From the NCBI RefSeq assembly GCF_016808095.1, contig NC_068977.1, positions 3,098,479 to 3,162,478 of the forward strand: DNA of 64,000 nt. Reading direction: 5' to 3'. The notes beneath the pieces are model-generated. The model was not told the origin of the DNA, ran no database searches, and was given only the letters and a program-made list of their open reading frames with translations. Source of the stretch: Vigna angularis. Its lineage: Eukaryota > Streptophyta > Magnoliopsida > Fabales > Fabaceae. Below are positions 1-14,327 of the stretch, piece after piece (the stretch's first letter is position 1; the number at the start of each line of letters is the position of its first letter). The position numbers were made by a program, and so were the translations under genes.

Positions 1-690
1 CCATAACTTGAATTATGGTTAACTTAATTACTTTCAATAGCTAATCTGGTTTATGGTCCAATCGATTGGTTTCTCCCGTCGTTTTGTTGTTGGATGGTCA
101 ACTGCTTGGTCCATTGCTGATCAAGCATACGGTACAATATTATTATAATTTTCCAAAATATTCATACTATTATATAAGATGTTTTACATCTTCAACTCAA
201 GGTACATAAAATTGATAACAATTATACATAGTTTTTTTAATGGTTTAATTATTTGGAAAGTCTCTACTTTGAGAAAAATGTGTCAATTTAATCTCTGCAT
301 TTAATTTTGTGTCAATTTCGTCTCCAAATTCATTAATCAAATATTTTTTATTGATGCTATTTAAATAGTTAGCATCGCCTAATTAAGCATTCTGTAGGAA
401 TAATTTATGCTGACGTCGACTAATTAATCAAATATTATGTAAATATATAGTATTAAAGATATCATATCATAATTAAACTATTGAGATTTAGTCAAATATT
501 TTATTAATATATAAATATTTACATCAAAAAATATATTTTAAAATATTATACAATCACTTTAGTCAATAACATAAAATAAACCTCTTTAAACCGCTCTCAC
601 TTAGTATATTTATTAGGTTAGGTATGTATTCCATCCAATAAACATATGTCACAAATATTAAAAATTATACACATATTCAATTACTTAATC

Positions 691-755
<65 letters not shown>

Positions 756-2915
756 GTTATAATTACTAATATGATCATATTGTTCTCCAATAAATATAAT
801 CTGAAAAAAAAATGAAAAGACTGATATTTTATAAACATTCTCGATCTCTTATACACAATTCAAATGATCAACACAAACAACTCTTACATATTAATCTGAA
901 AATTTTAAAGAAATATATTCATAAACTGGTTAAGTGGTCATAACTAATAATGGTTAAAGTTTAGTATAAATTAATGAAAGTAAGAAAGAGATTGTTGTGA
1001 ACGATAAATTTTTTATTAATAAACTTAAATTTATACTAATTCTTCCAAACTTTCTTAGATGCACTTTTCTTTTCATAGTCTTTCATATCACACATATCCC
1101 CTACTTTCTGTGTGTTGATGGCTCTAGTGAGTCCAACATGTTCACGATTTTATGAGAAGTTATTACTAGAGCGATGAGGAACAACGTTGAATGTATATCC
1201 TTTATTTTTTCACCTTTCTCTTGTTAAGTTTAGTCATTAATCACTTCTTTATATCGCCATTAATTATTAAAGAACACTGTGTACCTAATTATTTGTTAGG
1301 AAAAACTTTCGATACAAGAACTTGTTTAAGTTGGTTACCAACACGATTTGGTTATGATATCATTGACGAATCTTTCAAGAAAGATCATCAAATAATTATA
1401 ACATCAATGAAATATGAATTCAACTCATATATATAAGATATTGACACCATTTCTAATTCAAAGCCTATAGATTTACAAATTTTCCTTATATGATACTCAA
1501 CCTTTTAATTTTTACTTAATATACATTTGGATTCTCAATGGTTTTGGTATTTAAAGATACTTACATGTATATTAGTTATATGATAGTATAGAAAGTCAAA
1601 TCACAATTAAATGTAGCGTTTTAAATGCTGCGTTTTTATAAGTTACACTTGAATCTTTTACTTTTGATGAAATAATTTGACCAAAAAAATTTGATCGATG
1701 TCGGAGTAACTGATGAATATGTTGGTGGTCTTAGCAAGGATCAATTGTTTGACGGATTATTATAATACATGTGTACACATCTTCTTCCTCATGCCGTATG
1801 CAGATACGTCAAACCTGAAATGAAATCATTTTAAATACTTGTAGAAAAACAACATACGATCACATGCAAAACATATTATAAACTGAGAATATTATTTGCA
1901 AAAAATAAACACAGACATCACTGTCATTGAATCATATCATTAATCTATACCTTTACGTGATATTCAAGTAAGTATTTTTCCTAATGATATTTATTGATTA
2001 TGGTTACATTCCACCACCGCTCATGATAAAAATATAATTTCTCTTCATAAATCATGCTTATGGGTTTAAACCCTGTTTTTTTGTTACCAAGATAAAAATT
2101 CTAAGTCATGAGAGAAAATAAATTTCAATACACATGGCTAAGAACAAGAATAATAACAACAAATGCTTCAACGCGTGTGCTGTTACGTATTCATTGTTTA
2201 TATGCCTGCTCATCACGTATGCAAATACGTCATGCCAAACAATTTCGTACATTATTTTTTTACGTTAATAATTAAAATAAATTATTAAGATTTTTTTTAG
2301 AATAGTTATTCTAAAGACCAATAATTATCAAGGCAACACTTAGTTCTTATTGTGATTTTAAAAAATTTATAAAGTTGTGGTTCCTACGTTGCATGAGTTG
2401 ACAAGCTTCAAATTCATTGTTCTGATAAAAAAGGTGTGGACTTTGTAGAATATAAATTAAGAATGTTTGAAAGAAAATCCAGAATAAAGCGTGAATCTAG
2501 GTGATTAATATTGGTGAGTGAAACTAGAAATGGGGGAGTCATGTGTGTTGTGGGTGTCAGTCACAACTAGTGGAGATGGAGTCACTCCAAACAAAATGAG
2601 ACTTAAAGTTCATATAAAGAGGGAAAAGCCAACCATGATTAGTTAAATAATGTTGGATTTATATTACATGGATTGTTATTGTAGAATCATAAGTACTAAT
2701 TTAATATTATTAATTCTTGAAATTCGAGTAGTATATTGAACATGTCCACTTTAAGCCGTATCATTAAACCCATTAAAATAAGGTTAGGTTAGTCAAATTT
2801 AAGTGATGTCAATTAAGCTAGTGTTATTCTATTATTAAGCTTTGAAATTAAGTGAAATTTAACTTTTGCTTACTTGACACTAATTTAAAAAATTTATTTC
2901 ACAATCCTAGTGGAG
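1..2915. other. Intergenic AT-rich DNA
   Basis: No coding region is supported. The only longer open frame (1191-1436, plus) has an AT-driven composition and no recognisable domain. A short motif around 'gtatgcaaatacgtca' occurs near 2217 and in a related form near 1797. I see nothing else apart from the (AT)n tract listed separately. Confidence 0.6.
693..750. repeat. (AT)n microsatellite
   Basis: An uninterrupted TA dinucleotide run of about 58 bp. Confidence 0.95.
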
Positions 2916-2917
2916 CG

Positions 2918-3918
2918 AAGATTTTCTATGATAGTTAAAAAATATTTTTTATGTCGATTTTGGAATTTGTATAATTACATTAGTAATAGAAAGTTTTCAT
3001 TTTATATGTCAATTTTAGACCTCGTATAGAAAGTCTATATTCTATATTATTTTTGTGAATTACTTATAGAGGTAGTTTCGAAAGAGTTGAAGAAAGGCGT
3101 CTTTTTGTCAAGTAAGGGCTTGGAGAAAGAAGCCCTTGACGAATTCATGGTTGGGCTCTGCTGTGTCAAGGTAGGAGCAGACGCAGAAGCTGTCAATGAA
3201 CTTTGTGAAGGGCATGCATGTGTCATCAAGGATGATAAGTTGTTAGACCTTGTTGTTGTGCAGTGTCAAGTAGCATGACGACAATTGGGTCGAAGGAGAT
3301 GAAGGGCCTTGATGGCATGTTGTTGAGGAAACGATGAAATTATGAAAGTGGATTCTGGAAACCTGAAATATTGATTAAAAAAGAGAAAGATAGAAGAAAT
3401 GAAGAAAACCCTAAATGAAACAAAAGTATCCACTTACCAAATGAGATAGTTCTGAGAGCAAGAGCAACCCAACGAGAGTGACAGTGAGAGCAACCCAGCG
3501 AGAGCAAGAACAAAAGCAACCTAGCAAGAGTGAGAGTGAGAGGGTGTAGTGCAGTGATGAGGTGAGAATGATACGAGGAGGCAAAAAGGGTATAGAGAGG
3601 ATGAGAATTAAGGGTGTGATATATAATGCGAGAAGGATGTGAGGGAAGAAGGAAACTAAAGATATTATAGTCGTTCTTGTGATAATTAACATAAAATATT
3701 TTGTACTTTATTACAAAATTCCCGTCGCTCTCACTTTCCATGTTGATTATAAGTAAAACTAACATAAGTCTTTTACTTTAATATAAAATTGTTACAACTC
3801 TCACTTTCTATGTTAGTTCTAGGTATAACTGACATAGAAAATTTTGTTATTTATTACAAAACTATCACTCTTCTCACTTTCTTTATTGGTTTTAGTGATA
3901 ATTATTATAGAAAATCTT
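2918..3918. mobile_element. Possible decayed CACTA-like element
   Basis: A 17-bp segment at 2918 (aagattttctatgatag) recurs inverted at 3902-3918 with about three mismatches. Motifs of the type gtatagaaagt lie just inside the left end, and the same motif occurs in the CACTA terminus at 63.7 kb. Between the ends, 3087-3320 is more GC-rich than its surroundings and may be old coding sequence, but no frame carries a domain I recognise. No CACTA termini or 3-bp target duplication can be shown, so the class is a guess from the shared motif. Confidence 0.3.
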
Positions 3919-3930
3919 AACAAATTTATA
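3670..3930. repeat. Degenerate tandem repeat, ~70-73 bp units
   Basis: The segment 'tctcactttc' followed by a GTT-rich stretch and an 'acataga'-like block recurs at 3729, 3799 and 3872, a period of 70-73 bp with substantial divergence. It lies at the right side of the possible element at 2918-3918 and may be its subterminal repeat array. Confidence 0.55.
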
Positions 3931-6378
3931 ATTCATCACTGTTTCACTTATTATGATGAGTGAATTATAACTCCCAATAAATCTTCATAAAATTCAATTT
4001 TTGTACTATTGACTTTTGAAAGTATAACTAACTAAATATATATATATATATAATATCATAATAAATATTTTTACTTATATATTGGTTCCTAACTTTGTCA
4101 TTCACACCATTTTATTCCGTATATCCCTAATCCAAAAATTATTCCTCATACATACTTATTTTCTTTATCATTAAAACTAAAAATACTGAGAATATAAAAT
4201 ACTAAAAAACTACATATCATCATATATTCAACCTCTTTCAATAATAGAAGAATCCTTAGGCGATAAACTGTGAGCACTGATGAGTCGATAGACCCTTTTT
4301 TTCCATAAAACTGTCACCAAGGCACCTAAAGAATAATTTTGGTCAACTTGATTTTGTTTGTGATCTAAGGAGCACATGGTTATATGATAGCTTGGCTTCC
4401 GTTGTGTCTTGACCCAATCAAATACACATATAATTCGTGAGTGTCCTAATAAAGTTGATTGCTTAAATATTTGAATTAGCAAAAAATCCAGGATATGTAT
4501 CCCTTAAAAAATTTCATCTAATGCAATGTTAAAGAGTTTTAACTCTTTCACTCCTAATCCATCCTCTTCCTTAGTTTCACCAAATTTAACTAAGCAATAT
4601 TTCTACCCTCGTACCATCATCCCTCTAGAAAATCATAATGTTCTTGTTAACTCTTATAGCACACTTTGTGATACTTTAAAAATTGATGTGCAATATAGGA
4701 GCATTGTTGATGACCAAATTTCATCAAAGTAATTGCAAAATAGTTTGAATACATTTTAGCACTTTGCACTTGATCACTTTTTTTTTTTTTTAAATAATTG
4801 TATAATGAGCTTAAAAGAAGGAATCGTTGTAATTCCCATTTTTTTACAGTTGAGAACTTTTGAACTCAAATATCTTCATCTTCTTCATATGACAAGTATG
4901 GACATAAATACAGTCAAATTTACAACATTTAAATTAATACTATCAACTAGAGATTCATATTAACTTTAATAAATTAATTGAATTTAAATAACATTAACAT
5001 GACTTAAATATATACAAATATTATATATAAATTATATTAGTTTTTATTACATTAATACTACCTTAAATAAATATTAATAATAAATTATACTAATGTTGAT
5101 TAGACTATTGTTAATTTAAATATATAAAAATATTAAAATAGAATAAAATGAACTTTTATTAAATATTATAAATAAATTAGATTATCATATGTGGTTACTA
5201 AACTACATATAATAAGTTTTTTTTTTTATTCTAGCTTCGAGTTAGAGTGAAATTGACTGACACTATATATTTGGTAAAATGTATGCTATTATTTAGTATC
5301 TAATTGTTAACTTTCTTATATCATTATTCATATTATCTGTTCTCTTAAATGTCTTTTGGGCAACTATACTAGATAAGAATTTGGTGTGTCGGTTAATCCT
5401 GATGGTAGGGACAAAATCAAAAAGAATATTCTGTTATAATTTTTTATTATGTGTAGATAAACTCATATGAGTTGTAACACCCCATTTATTTTTTTAATAT
5501 AAACTTTTTTAATAAAAAAAATCCATATTGATATGTGACTTTGCACCATGTTGGGATTTTGAAATATATTCAATAATCTCTTACTTAAAACCTGTATTAC
5601 TGTATAACAGTTTGAAAGAAATCCCGAGGATTGGTACGTAGTTAAGATGACAAAGAAACTTATAATAATCTAATATGATCTCAAGTTGATTTAAGCATAT
5701 TTAAATTTTGAAATTAAACTTCACTTATTTTAAAATTAAACTTCACTTATTTATATGACAGTTTCTATGTTTTGAATTATTCTATTCCAGTTTAACATAT
5801 TGTATTTATGTAAAAAATATTATTTTTATTACATTTAATAGTTTCACCTAGTTTAATAATCGAAGTTTATAACAATTTAAATATTTATCTTTTTTAAAAA
5901 CAAAATTGTGACAAAGTTTTATATTCTAAATTAAATAATTTTTGAATATTGATTTTAATGATGTTGCTCAACATACTTGTAATATACTTGTAACAAGAAC
6001 ATTTACTTTTCTTTATCAATTAATTGAATCACCTATATAAAAAAATAATTTGTTATAATGAGTTTGAAGAGTGTACAATTCATTTGAGAAAATAATTAAC
6101 TTAAGTAAAAAAAAATATATGTAGCCTAATTAATTTAAAAGTCTACTTAAGTATATAAATGACTTTGTGATAATTATATGTAAAAGATAAGAATATTTGT
6201 GAAACTAAATTAAAAGCAAACAATAATGGACTATTAAACACGTTTGCATTGAGCAATAATTTAGTACACACTCCAGATTGGACAAACTACTTTCTTCTTA
6301 ACTACAAGATATGTTGGTGCCAAATATATTATTCATTTTTCAATGAAATTTCCTCATAATTAAAATAGATTCAATACT

Positions 6379-6381
<3 letters not shown>

Positions 6382-6422
<41 letters not shown>
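6382..6422. repeat. (AT)n microsatellite
   Basis: A pure TA run of about 40 bp. Confidence 0.95.
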
Positions 6423-6425
<3 letters not shown>

Positions 6426-7038
6426 TGAAATATAATTTTACTAAATCATTATGTATGTAAATTTTGCAGTAACTCGAAATCAGTAACACTGAGGGTTTTT
6501 AAAATATACGTATTTATGATGCGCATGCAAAGTTGGTATGTTCCATAATAAATAATTTGATTTAGTCCAAAATTTGAAATTAATATCAAATGCTCGATAG
6601 TGATGGATAATTATTAAACAAGTAGTTAAGATTACTTAGTTGTAACATTTTAAATTTATCCATAATATATAATACATTACTACTTCATCTTCCAACAACA
6701 TTTTAAATTTATCCATAATCAAATGTAAATAATCATTACTGATTGTTTATAATTGTCAAACCTTTCTTAATCGAGCTCATACACTATAGGAATTGCAGGA
6801 ATTGTTTACCATGTTTAAGAATACATAAACATGTTATGTACAAATGAACCTTCATTGCATACAGTTCTTCATATTTCCTAAATTTACAAACATAACAAGA
6901 CACCTTGTGATCCCTACCCAATGCTGTTTACATCATTGTTCAATACAAATGAAAAAATTCTTTAATTATATTTTATTTTTTATATAATATTTTTGATAAA
7001 ATCTTCGTATAACGATAATTATGTCTAATATAATCTTA

Positions 7039-7041
<3 letters not shown>

Positions 7042-7109
<68 letters not shown>
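7042..7109. repeat. (AT)n microsatellite
   Basis: A pure TA run of about 68 bp, 74 bp left of the MULE that starts at 7183. Confidence 0.95.
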
Positions 7110-7114
<5 letters not shown>

Positions 7115-7182
7115 CCAAGTTGTTGTTGGAGCACCTCTATTCATTGGAGTTTAGCATCTATTTAGCAAGGTAATTATTTTTT

Positions 7183-7723
7183 GGTTAAATATGTTTTTAG
7201 TCCCTAATCTATCAAGCGAAGTAAGGTACATTTTAGTCCTCCTCCTTTAGGAAACCTTAATTTTACGTCTTCCAAAATTAACAGCGTTAAAAAGAAGCTG
7301 AGCTGGCTAACGGTGAAGTGCCACGCCATTTTTTTTTCTGACACTGAGTCAATTTGTCCCTCACTGTTCGGTCACCATCATCACCATCACCGTTCGGTCA
7401 TCATCACCATTCAGTCGTCATAACCGTTCGGTCATTACCAATATCGTTCGGTCACCATCACCATCCAGTCATCATAACCGTTCGGTCGCTACCAATACCG
7501 TTCGGTCATTATCGTACGGTAAGGGACAAATTGACTCAGTGTCAGAAAAAAATGATATGACAATCCACCATTAGTCAGCTCAACTTTTTTTTAACACCGT
7601 TGGTTTTTGAGGACGAAAAATTATGGTTTTCTAGAAGAGAAGGACCAAAAAGTACCTTAGTTTGAAAGAATGACTAAAAACAAAATCGCTTACTAGTTTA
7701 GGGACTAAAAACATATTTAATCC
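7183..7723. mobile_element. Foldback Mutator-like (MULE) non-autonomous element
   Basis: Ends are inverted: the left end reads ggttaaatatgtttttagtc, and the reverse complement of the right end reads ggattaaatatgtttttag. Homology continues inward for roughly 170 bp on each side (for example tctgacactgagtcaatttg on the left against its inverse near 7530). The element is flanked by a perfect 9-bp direct repeat, TTATTTTTT (7174-7182 and 7724-7732), the target-duplication length typical of Mutator-like elements. The centre (about 7360-7510) is a tandem array around ccgttcggtcatcatcacca. There is no transposase, so it is non-autonomous. The His/Ser-rich open frame across the centre is a by-product of the array. 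Confidence 0.85.
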
Positions 7724-7913
7724 TTATTTTTTCAATAGAAGAGAATCTGCAACGATCAACCTGGTTCTTGAGTTACTTAATAAAAAAAAAACAATTAATA
7801 TTGAGAAAACGGTAGTGATAATTTGACTAGAAAAGAAAGGCAATTATTACTATGAATTTGTCTATCCTATATTTTGGCAATGGCTTGTGTCCCCTACACT
7901 ACTTGCGTTGATG

Positions 7914-8335
7914 TGTTGGAATAGACAGATAAACGATACATCAGAGAGAAATCATTAACTTGTTGTGTATCTGATTTCTCATATAATTTCAGAATTCACT
8001 TACCAAATGTGATTGTGACTAGACAAACCACATTTATAGGTACCAACACACAATGGACACTTCTCCAAAGTGTCTTAAGACATGAAATCACTACCATATC
8101 ATAATCTTTTTCTTCCCACCTATTAATCTATCATCCTACAACATAATCATGCTTAACGATTTAATTAAGGAAACTATTCCACATTAATTGGAGCTTATAA
8201 ACAATTCCACTTACGAAGCTTGTAAAACCTTAACTAATTTGCTCAATTATTGTATATTTTTTTAATATTTATCTCTCTTTTCATTATTTTAAAATACTCT
8301 TTCTTTTAATTTATCAAAATATAGTTAATTCAACA
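7914..8335 (-). mobile_element. Probable solo LTR of a copia-type retrotransposon
   Basis: On the minus strand the segment starts TGTTGAATTA and ends TCTATTCCAACA, giving TG...CA with short inverted ends. It contains a TATA-like CTATAAATG about two thirds of the way in. Length is about 420 bp. No primer-binding site, polypurine tract or coding sequence adjoins it. The flanking five bases (TGATG and CATTG) do not match, so either the duplication has decayed or the bounds are off by a few bases. Confidence 0.6.
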
Positions 8336-9036
8336 CATTGAATGATTTATGATCCCATTTTAGTTGTGGTACCACTAAAAGATATACTCAGCAATAAAAT
8401 ATACAAGTGTCTGAGTGAAGGTATATATTATTGGTGTGCTTTCTTGTTTTGTACTATTTTTTTTTTCCTTATGCTATGCTTTGATTATGGCTTATCTTTA
8501 TGAATGAACCTTTTTGTAATTGTGAGAGTACTTCTTCTACAGTTTATATTAATTTTGCAAAAGAAAAAAGCATTTAAAAGTGTTATTATGATTTAAAATC
8601 AACAAAAATATTATTGTTGTTTTGAAACTATGTATGTACCAAATGATTGAAACAAAGAAATAAGGTAGAGGACCAGAGACCCCTAAAAAATTATTATTTA
8701 ATGATATTCATTACACGTTCTAAATTAAATGTTACAATATTTAACAGACATGATTATATATATATATAATTCTATAAACTTATTTCTTTAAAATTTTAAG
8801 TTAAAAATTGTGTCACGCTCATGATTCATAATAAATTAGATACTATTTTAATGAACTATATATATTATACTAAAGTTGAAGCAACATATTACCTTGTTGC
8901 ATTTTTATTTTAATAAACATTGTATATTTATGAGTTGGGTGTTTCATTTCCTGAAGAAAAAAACATATACGTTTGATACTATCTTTAATTAAGACCACTA
9001 TTTATTTTTAAAAGAATTAATTAGTCAGTAAACAAC

Positions 9037-9041
<5 letters not shown>

Positions 9042-9114
<73 letters not shown>
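9042..9114. repeat. Compound (CT)n(AT)n microsatellite
   Basis: A CT run of about 32 bp passes directly into an AT run of about 40 bp. Confidence 0.95.
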
Positions 9115-9117
<3 letters not shown>

Positions 9118-11560
9118 CTAGTAAACAATATTATTTATAGTACTATTATGGATTTTTTCTGAGTACTTAAATTACCTAGACTGAGGTCTCTCGAAGATAA
9201 TTTTAGGGTTTGACAGTGTACTGTTTTGTTATTTGTTTAGATGTGAAACGAAGATGATTGCAGGATTGATTAAGAGTGGTGTTGAAAGTTATGAAAGGTT
9301 AATAATTAGTTGATAAAGGAGATTTTTGTGTCCGAAAAAGTACATTGTGATGAATAAATGAGACCCTACAAAGAAGATGCTCCATCCACATTCTAACGTG
9401 CTGTCACTGTGAGATCTAGTTGCCCTTCACCTTTATATTGTGTTAGTGTTTCAAACATTCATATTCATCACCCTTATTCCTTTCACATCTTAACTTCTTC
9501 CTTTACAACCTTTTCTTCTTCTTTTTTTCATATTATTCTTAATCACTTCAGCTTTAAAGAGATTAAAAATTCTACTCAAATTATATATATTCAAAACAAG
9601 TTAGGTAAAAATTAAAATATATAAAAACAAATCAATAATAAACCGATTTACAATAATTCATTACAAATAGTTAGTTGGTATACGACAAGAAAATTGATAG
9701 TTATTTGTTCATAATTATCTACATATTTGAATTCATAAATAAATTAAGATTTAGTCATGCATGGATTCATTAGGTATCAAATATAAATAGTTTACAATAT
9801 GTATTAATTGTATTCAATCTTCCTATAATATGCTAAAAAAAAGTTAAACTTTCAATTTGTTGAACAATTCAAATATGAAAACTAATACATATTTCTTAAA
9901 TTGAAAATTGTATTTATTGGATCGTGATGTTGGTGTTAAGTAATTCTACAAGTTTTCTGTTTTGAGATGTTATCCTCTTTTTTTTTATTAAGATCTTTTA
10001 AATTTATAGTTTCGAATATAAGTGAAAGATCATTGAAAATACTTTAACGTGTTCATAGACATAAAAAAACATGTAATAAATTTAACAATTAATAAACCGT
10101 GTATCTTGTAAAATATACTCTATAATATTATAATGCATCCTTATCTAGATGAGCCTAGATTAATTAGTTTCAGAATGTCTTAATTCTTAATTATGACTCT
10201 TTATACTCTTTTAATATTTTATACTCTTTTAATATTATAATTTTATAGAGATAAATATAATATACAAATTATTTACTTTGTATTTTGTAAAAAATAAATA
10301 TTTATTTTTTTATATCTATTATGAGTAGAATCAGTATAAATTTTTTTGTAATTTATTACAGTTTTGTCACCGCGTTATTTTTTTACGGTTTTAAGTGAAA
10401 ATGGTATAAAAAAGTTTTTCATATTTACAGTACTGCCACCACATCGTTTTTGTATTTGATAGATTTCAACTGATATTAAAAATGTTATAGAAAATGTATT
10501 TTGCACTGACGTGAATGTGTTTTTTTTTTAAATGTATATTTCTATAAAATACACCAGCTTTGTATAAGATAAAATATAATTAAATGTGTTTTAATAAATT
10601 TGTAATTATATATATATATATATTCTAAGTTGGTGGCATTGATTGAACATCTTGTCACATATGATGAACAGAAGCAAATTAGGGTTAGCAAAGATGGATT
10701 AAAAGACAATATGAAAGGATCATAACCCATTAGGATGTGGGTCATGATTCCCATCACTTTCCCTCTCAAAATAATAAGGTCAAATGTGTGCAAGGATCCT
10801 CAAGAATAGAGCAACTATTATTTTACCAGCTAAGCTACACCTTCTTGCTTTAATTTCTTTTTGGTGGCCATCATAGTGGGATTTTTCTAGGTGGGATGGA
10901 TCTTCATCCTCCTTTGCCTTTAAAAAAGATCTTATCAATTTTTTCACCTTCTCCAGATTACATAAACATGTTCCTCATCAATAATGGAGATTTTGTGTTA
11001 CAAGATCAAAATTTCAATCAGTAGTGTTTTCCACACGTTCATAATTATCATTTTCAATCAATTTTTCAACTTCTTATCAAGTATTTGTGATAAACTAACA
11101 TACATTAAACCTTCTGAGCGAATCAAAAATAATAATTTATTTGCTTTTGTTCTGTCAAAAGTTTCATCACTTAATGTTTCTGAGTGACATTCTTATTACG
11201 TCAAAAGAGCTCAGAATTTTGTTGTTGTTGTTGGTATTTGTTGCATATTAAAAATATATTGATATTAAAAAAATTAATGTATTTTAAAACATTAAAATCA
11301 ATATTTATTTGTATGTTTTGAAAACACAACAGAATATCAACACAAAATCATCTAACAAAAAATTGAAATTCTTCATGTGTTTTGTTCAATAGTGGAATTT
11401 TATAATTAAAAAGCTCTTATTTTTGCTTCCAACAAGTGAAATTGGACTATTGCTAAATATGTAGATCAAATAACACGAAATTATTTCAGTTTAACTCATG
11501 GTACCTTTGTTTAAAACGATGTATTTTACAGAGATATACGTGAAGTGTATAGAAGAAAAA

Positions 11561-11637
11561 GTTAAATTTGGTTTCTAACTACCATCTCTATCTTAAAAAG
11601 TTAAATTGTTTCTAACTACCATCTCTATCTTAAAAAG
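11561..11637. repeat. Tandem duplication, ~38 bp x 2
   Basis: Two adjacent copies of gttaaat..tttctaactacc with the following catctctatcttaaaaa; they differ by a 2-base length difference near the start. Confidence 0.9.
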
Positions 11638-11964
11638 TTAGTTTATTTGAAGAAATAAATTATAAAGATTTAATATTAATAAGTCGTTAAAGGGAGACAT
11701 TACATTTAATCTAAAATTTTAATATAACATGTTTATAGACTTTTTTTTATCTATATAACTTATCTTACACATTTTTCTATTTAATATGTAACTTTTGAAT
11801 CAATTTTAAAGATTTCACACTCATTATAATTATAATTATATATATATATATATACCTTATAAACTAATTTATAAAATTGAATTAAACTTAAAGTTTAGTT
11901 TTTAATTTTGTATCAAAATCATTCTAAATTTATCGCAACAATTGTTGTTTGTTAGATGTATATA

Positions 11965-11968
11965 TCTA

Positions 11969-12038
<70 letters not shown>

Positions 12039-12042
12039 TAGA
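11965..12042. repeat. (AT)n tract bounded by TCTAGA at both ends
   Basis: A run of about 66 bp of AT is bounded by TCTAGA at 11965-11970 and again at 12037-12042, so the whole block is close to a perfect palindrome able to form a hairpin or cruciform. Confidence 0.9.
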
Positions 12043-14327
12043 TAGGACACAAAAGAGGAACGAAGGTGGTTTCTACTTGAAGTCGCTATCTTTATTTTAT
12101 TTTATATATAATAATAGACATGGAATTATAACCTTTTAAAGCTCTATCTTTATGAGTTTAATGTGATCTCTATCAACCATTCATTTTTATTTTTTTTAAT
12201 TGTATGGTTTAATTTCTTTTGATATAAGATGAAGAGAATCAAGTAAAAGAAAAGTTTTCATTTAATTTTAAAGAAAGTATATTTTATGGATGTAGATAAT
12301 TTTTATATAAAATTGAGGTGACATGAAGAGTGCATCATTGAGAGGCAAGGAGTTATCACATGTTGAGACATGGTTTTCAATTCAAAGTCTTGTCTTGTCC
12401 CTTTCCTCTCTGTTCCCCATTCCCACTTTCATCACTCTTTGCCCATTTTCATGCCTCCATTCAAGCCCACACTTAGCTCTGTTCTTCCATAACCACTCAC
12501 ACACCACAATATAATTTTTCATTTTTCATTAATCTCTATTTAAGAATATGGCTTAACATCTATAATAAGATTTTCTTTTAATTAATCATTTTTTTTTCAA
12601 TTCACAATTCATAATTTAATCTAAATTTGAAGTAGTATTTTACTTCTTCTTTTTTAATTGTTTAATCGCTATCTTTAGAACACTGTATATATTTTTAAGC
12701 CAATGGAGATGGCTAGCTGTCATGTACTTTGCGCATGACAATGGAAAAAACTTTTCTTCCCTCAAAACACTTATTGGGAGTGCCCATGAATCCTCGTTTC
12801 AAAAATAAAATAGTAAGCACAAAATGGATTATTTCAAACCTTGCATTATTGATGACACAGAACAAAAATTAAAAATATCAAAATTAGAATATCTTGTTTA
12901 TACTAAAGGGTTAAGAGTAAAAGAATTTAGAAAATTGTTTTTTTATTTTGACATAACATGTAATTTTAAAATTTTTAAAAGTTCATGCTCACTTTCATAT
13001 AAAGATAGCCTTCTTTTTCACATTTCTCACTAACTAAAACTGTTTTAAATTACAATCTATATATTTCTTTCTCTACAAAACGAAACCTATGTAAACATTT
13101 GGCACATAAACTCCTAATTCTTACAATTTCATTTACCGGTTACATTAATATGTTCTTGGATAATTACCATGACACAGGCTCAAGATTTAAACGTTAATGC
13201 TCGTTATTGGACTTCTGTGAGCTCTTTTATCAAGATAGAAGAAATATGCAAAGCTAAACGACATTCAAAACATATAAATGCTCTATTAATATAAAGAAAA
13301 AGAAAAATTGTTGAGGATAATGAAAATGTATAAAATATTTTTAGAATAAAAAAAAATAGTAAAAAGATGTAGAATATTTTTGAAATAAAAGAAAATAGTA
13401 GAAAGGTGCAAAAACACTTGAGGTGGTAGAGAAAGCAACACCCTCAAGATATTTGCAATGAAAAAAAACATGAAAGTCATACCTTAAGGAGAAGAACCTG
13501 CAATTCAACCCAAAAAGGACGGGCTGGACCGTAGGCCCAATGACAAATATTATCATCTTTTGAGCTTTTGCGCTTCTGTCATGTAATCATGCGTCCATAT
13601 TTTTTAATGGCTTTCTTATAATATCAAACTATTTATATAGGACATTTGGAGACTTGGTCTCAAAATGTGGAACTTGACTACTCATTACAAAATACCCAAT
13701 TCTTATTAGATAACTTTGTTTAAGTTAAAAGTGGGTAATTTGTTAATCACTTACTGCGGAAGATTAGACCATATCCATACTGTGAGAGGAATATAACATG
13801 TAATTAATCTTTATCTATTAAAGATTCAATAAAGTAGACTAGTCAAAGAATAAAATAATGACATTTTTTTATTACAAAGAATCATTATTATAAATTTATT
13901 GTGATTTTTAATGTATTTTCAAAGTAAATTTCAATAAAACATTTCTATTTTTCGCTATTTATTTTATATTTTTAGTTAAATTGTATAAACATAATTTTAA
14001 TTATGAAATATTTTTTATCATTATTGTCCTTACAAATTCATCTCTAAGATAGTTTTAACATGAAAAAATTTCCGTTATTACTAATTATTATTTGAGAATG
14101 ACTACAGTTAATTAAATAAAATTTAGAGCACTCATGATAGTCATAAAGAATTGCTGACTTTTGCTTTATTGCTGTCTCTGTGACTGAAAAAGATAATTCA
14201 GTAATTCAGTGACCTGTGAAAAAGCTATTTCGGTGACAAAGTAAAATCGTATGATCACAAGTCAAAAACTTTCTTTTACCCTTTTAAGTATTTCATTCAT
14301 ATTGTTAATACCCATTTAATAATTTTT

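Larger units (their letters stand above)
3935..7173. other. Intergenic AT-rich DNA
   Basis: No supported genes. Open frames at 4228-4482 (minus) and 4526-4732 (plus) lie in a slightly less AT-rich patch but have no recognisable domain, no splice continuity and no flanking exons. A 23-bp direct repeat (aacattttaaatttatccat and following bases) occurs at about 6646 and 6701. Two (AT)n tracts are listed separately. Confidence 0.55.

Noticed and set aside
1191..1436. 81-residue plus-strand ORF
   Set aside because: No domain and AT-rich; faint resemblance of its end to 32960-33020 suggests old repeat DNA rather than a gene.
7354..7560. His-rich 68-residue ORF
   Set aside because: It is generated by the ccgttcggtcatcatcacca array in the centre of a MULE.
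11942..12139. ORF with alternating Tyr-Ile
   Set aside because: A direct translation of the (AT)n microsatellite.
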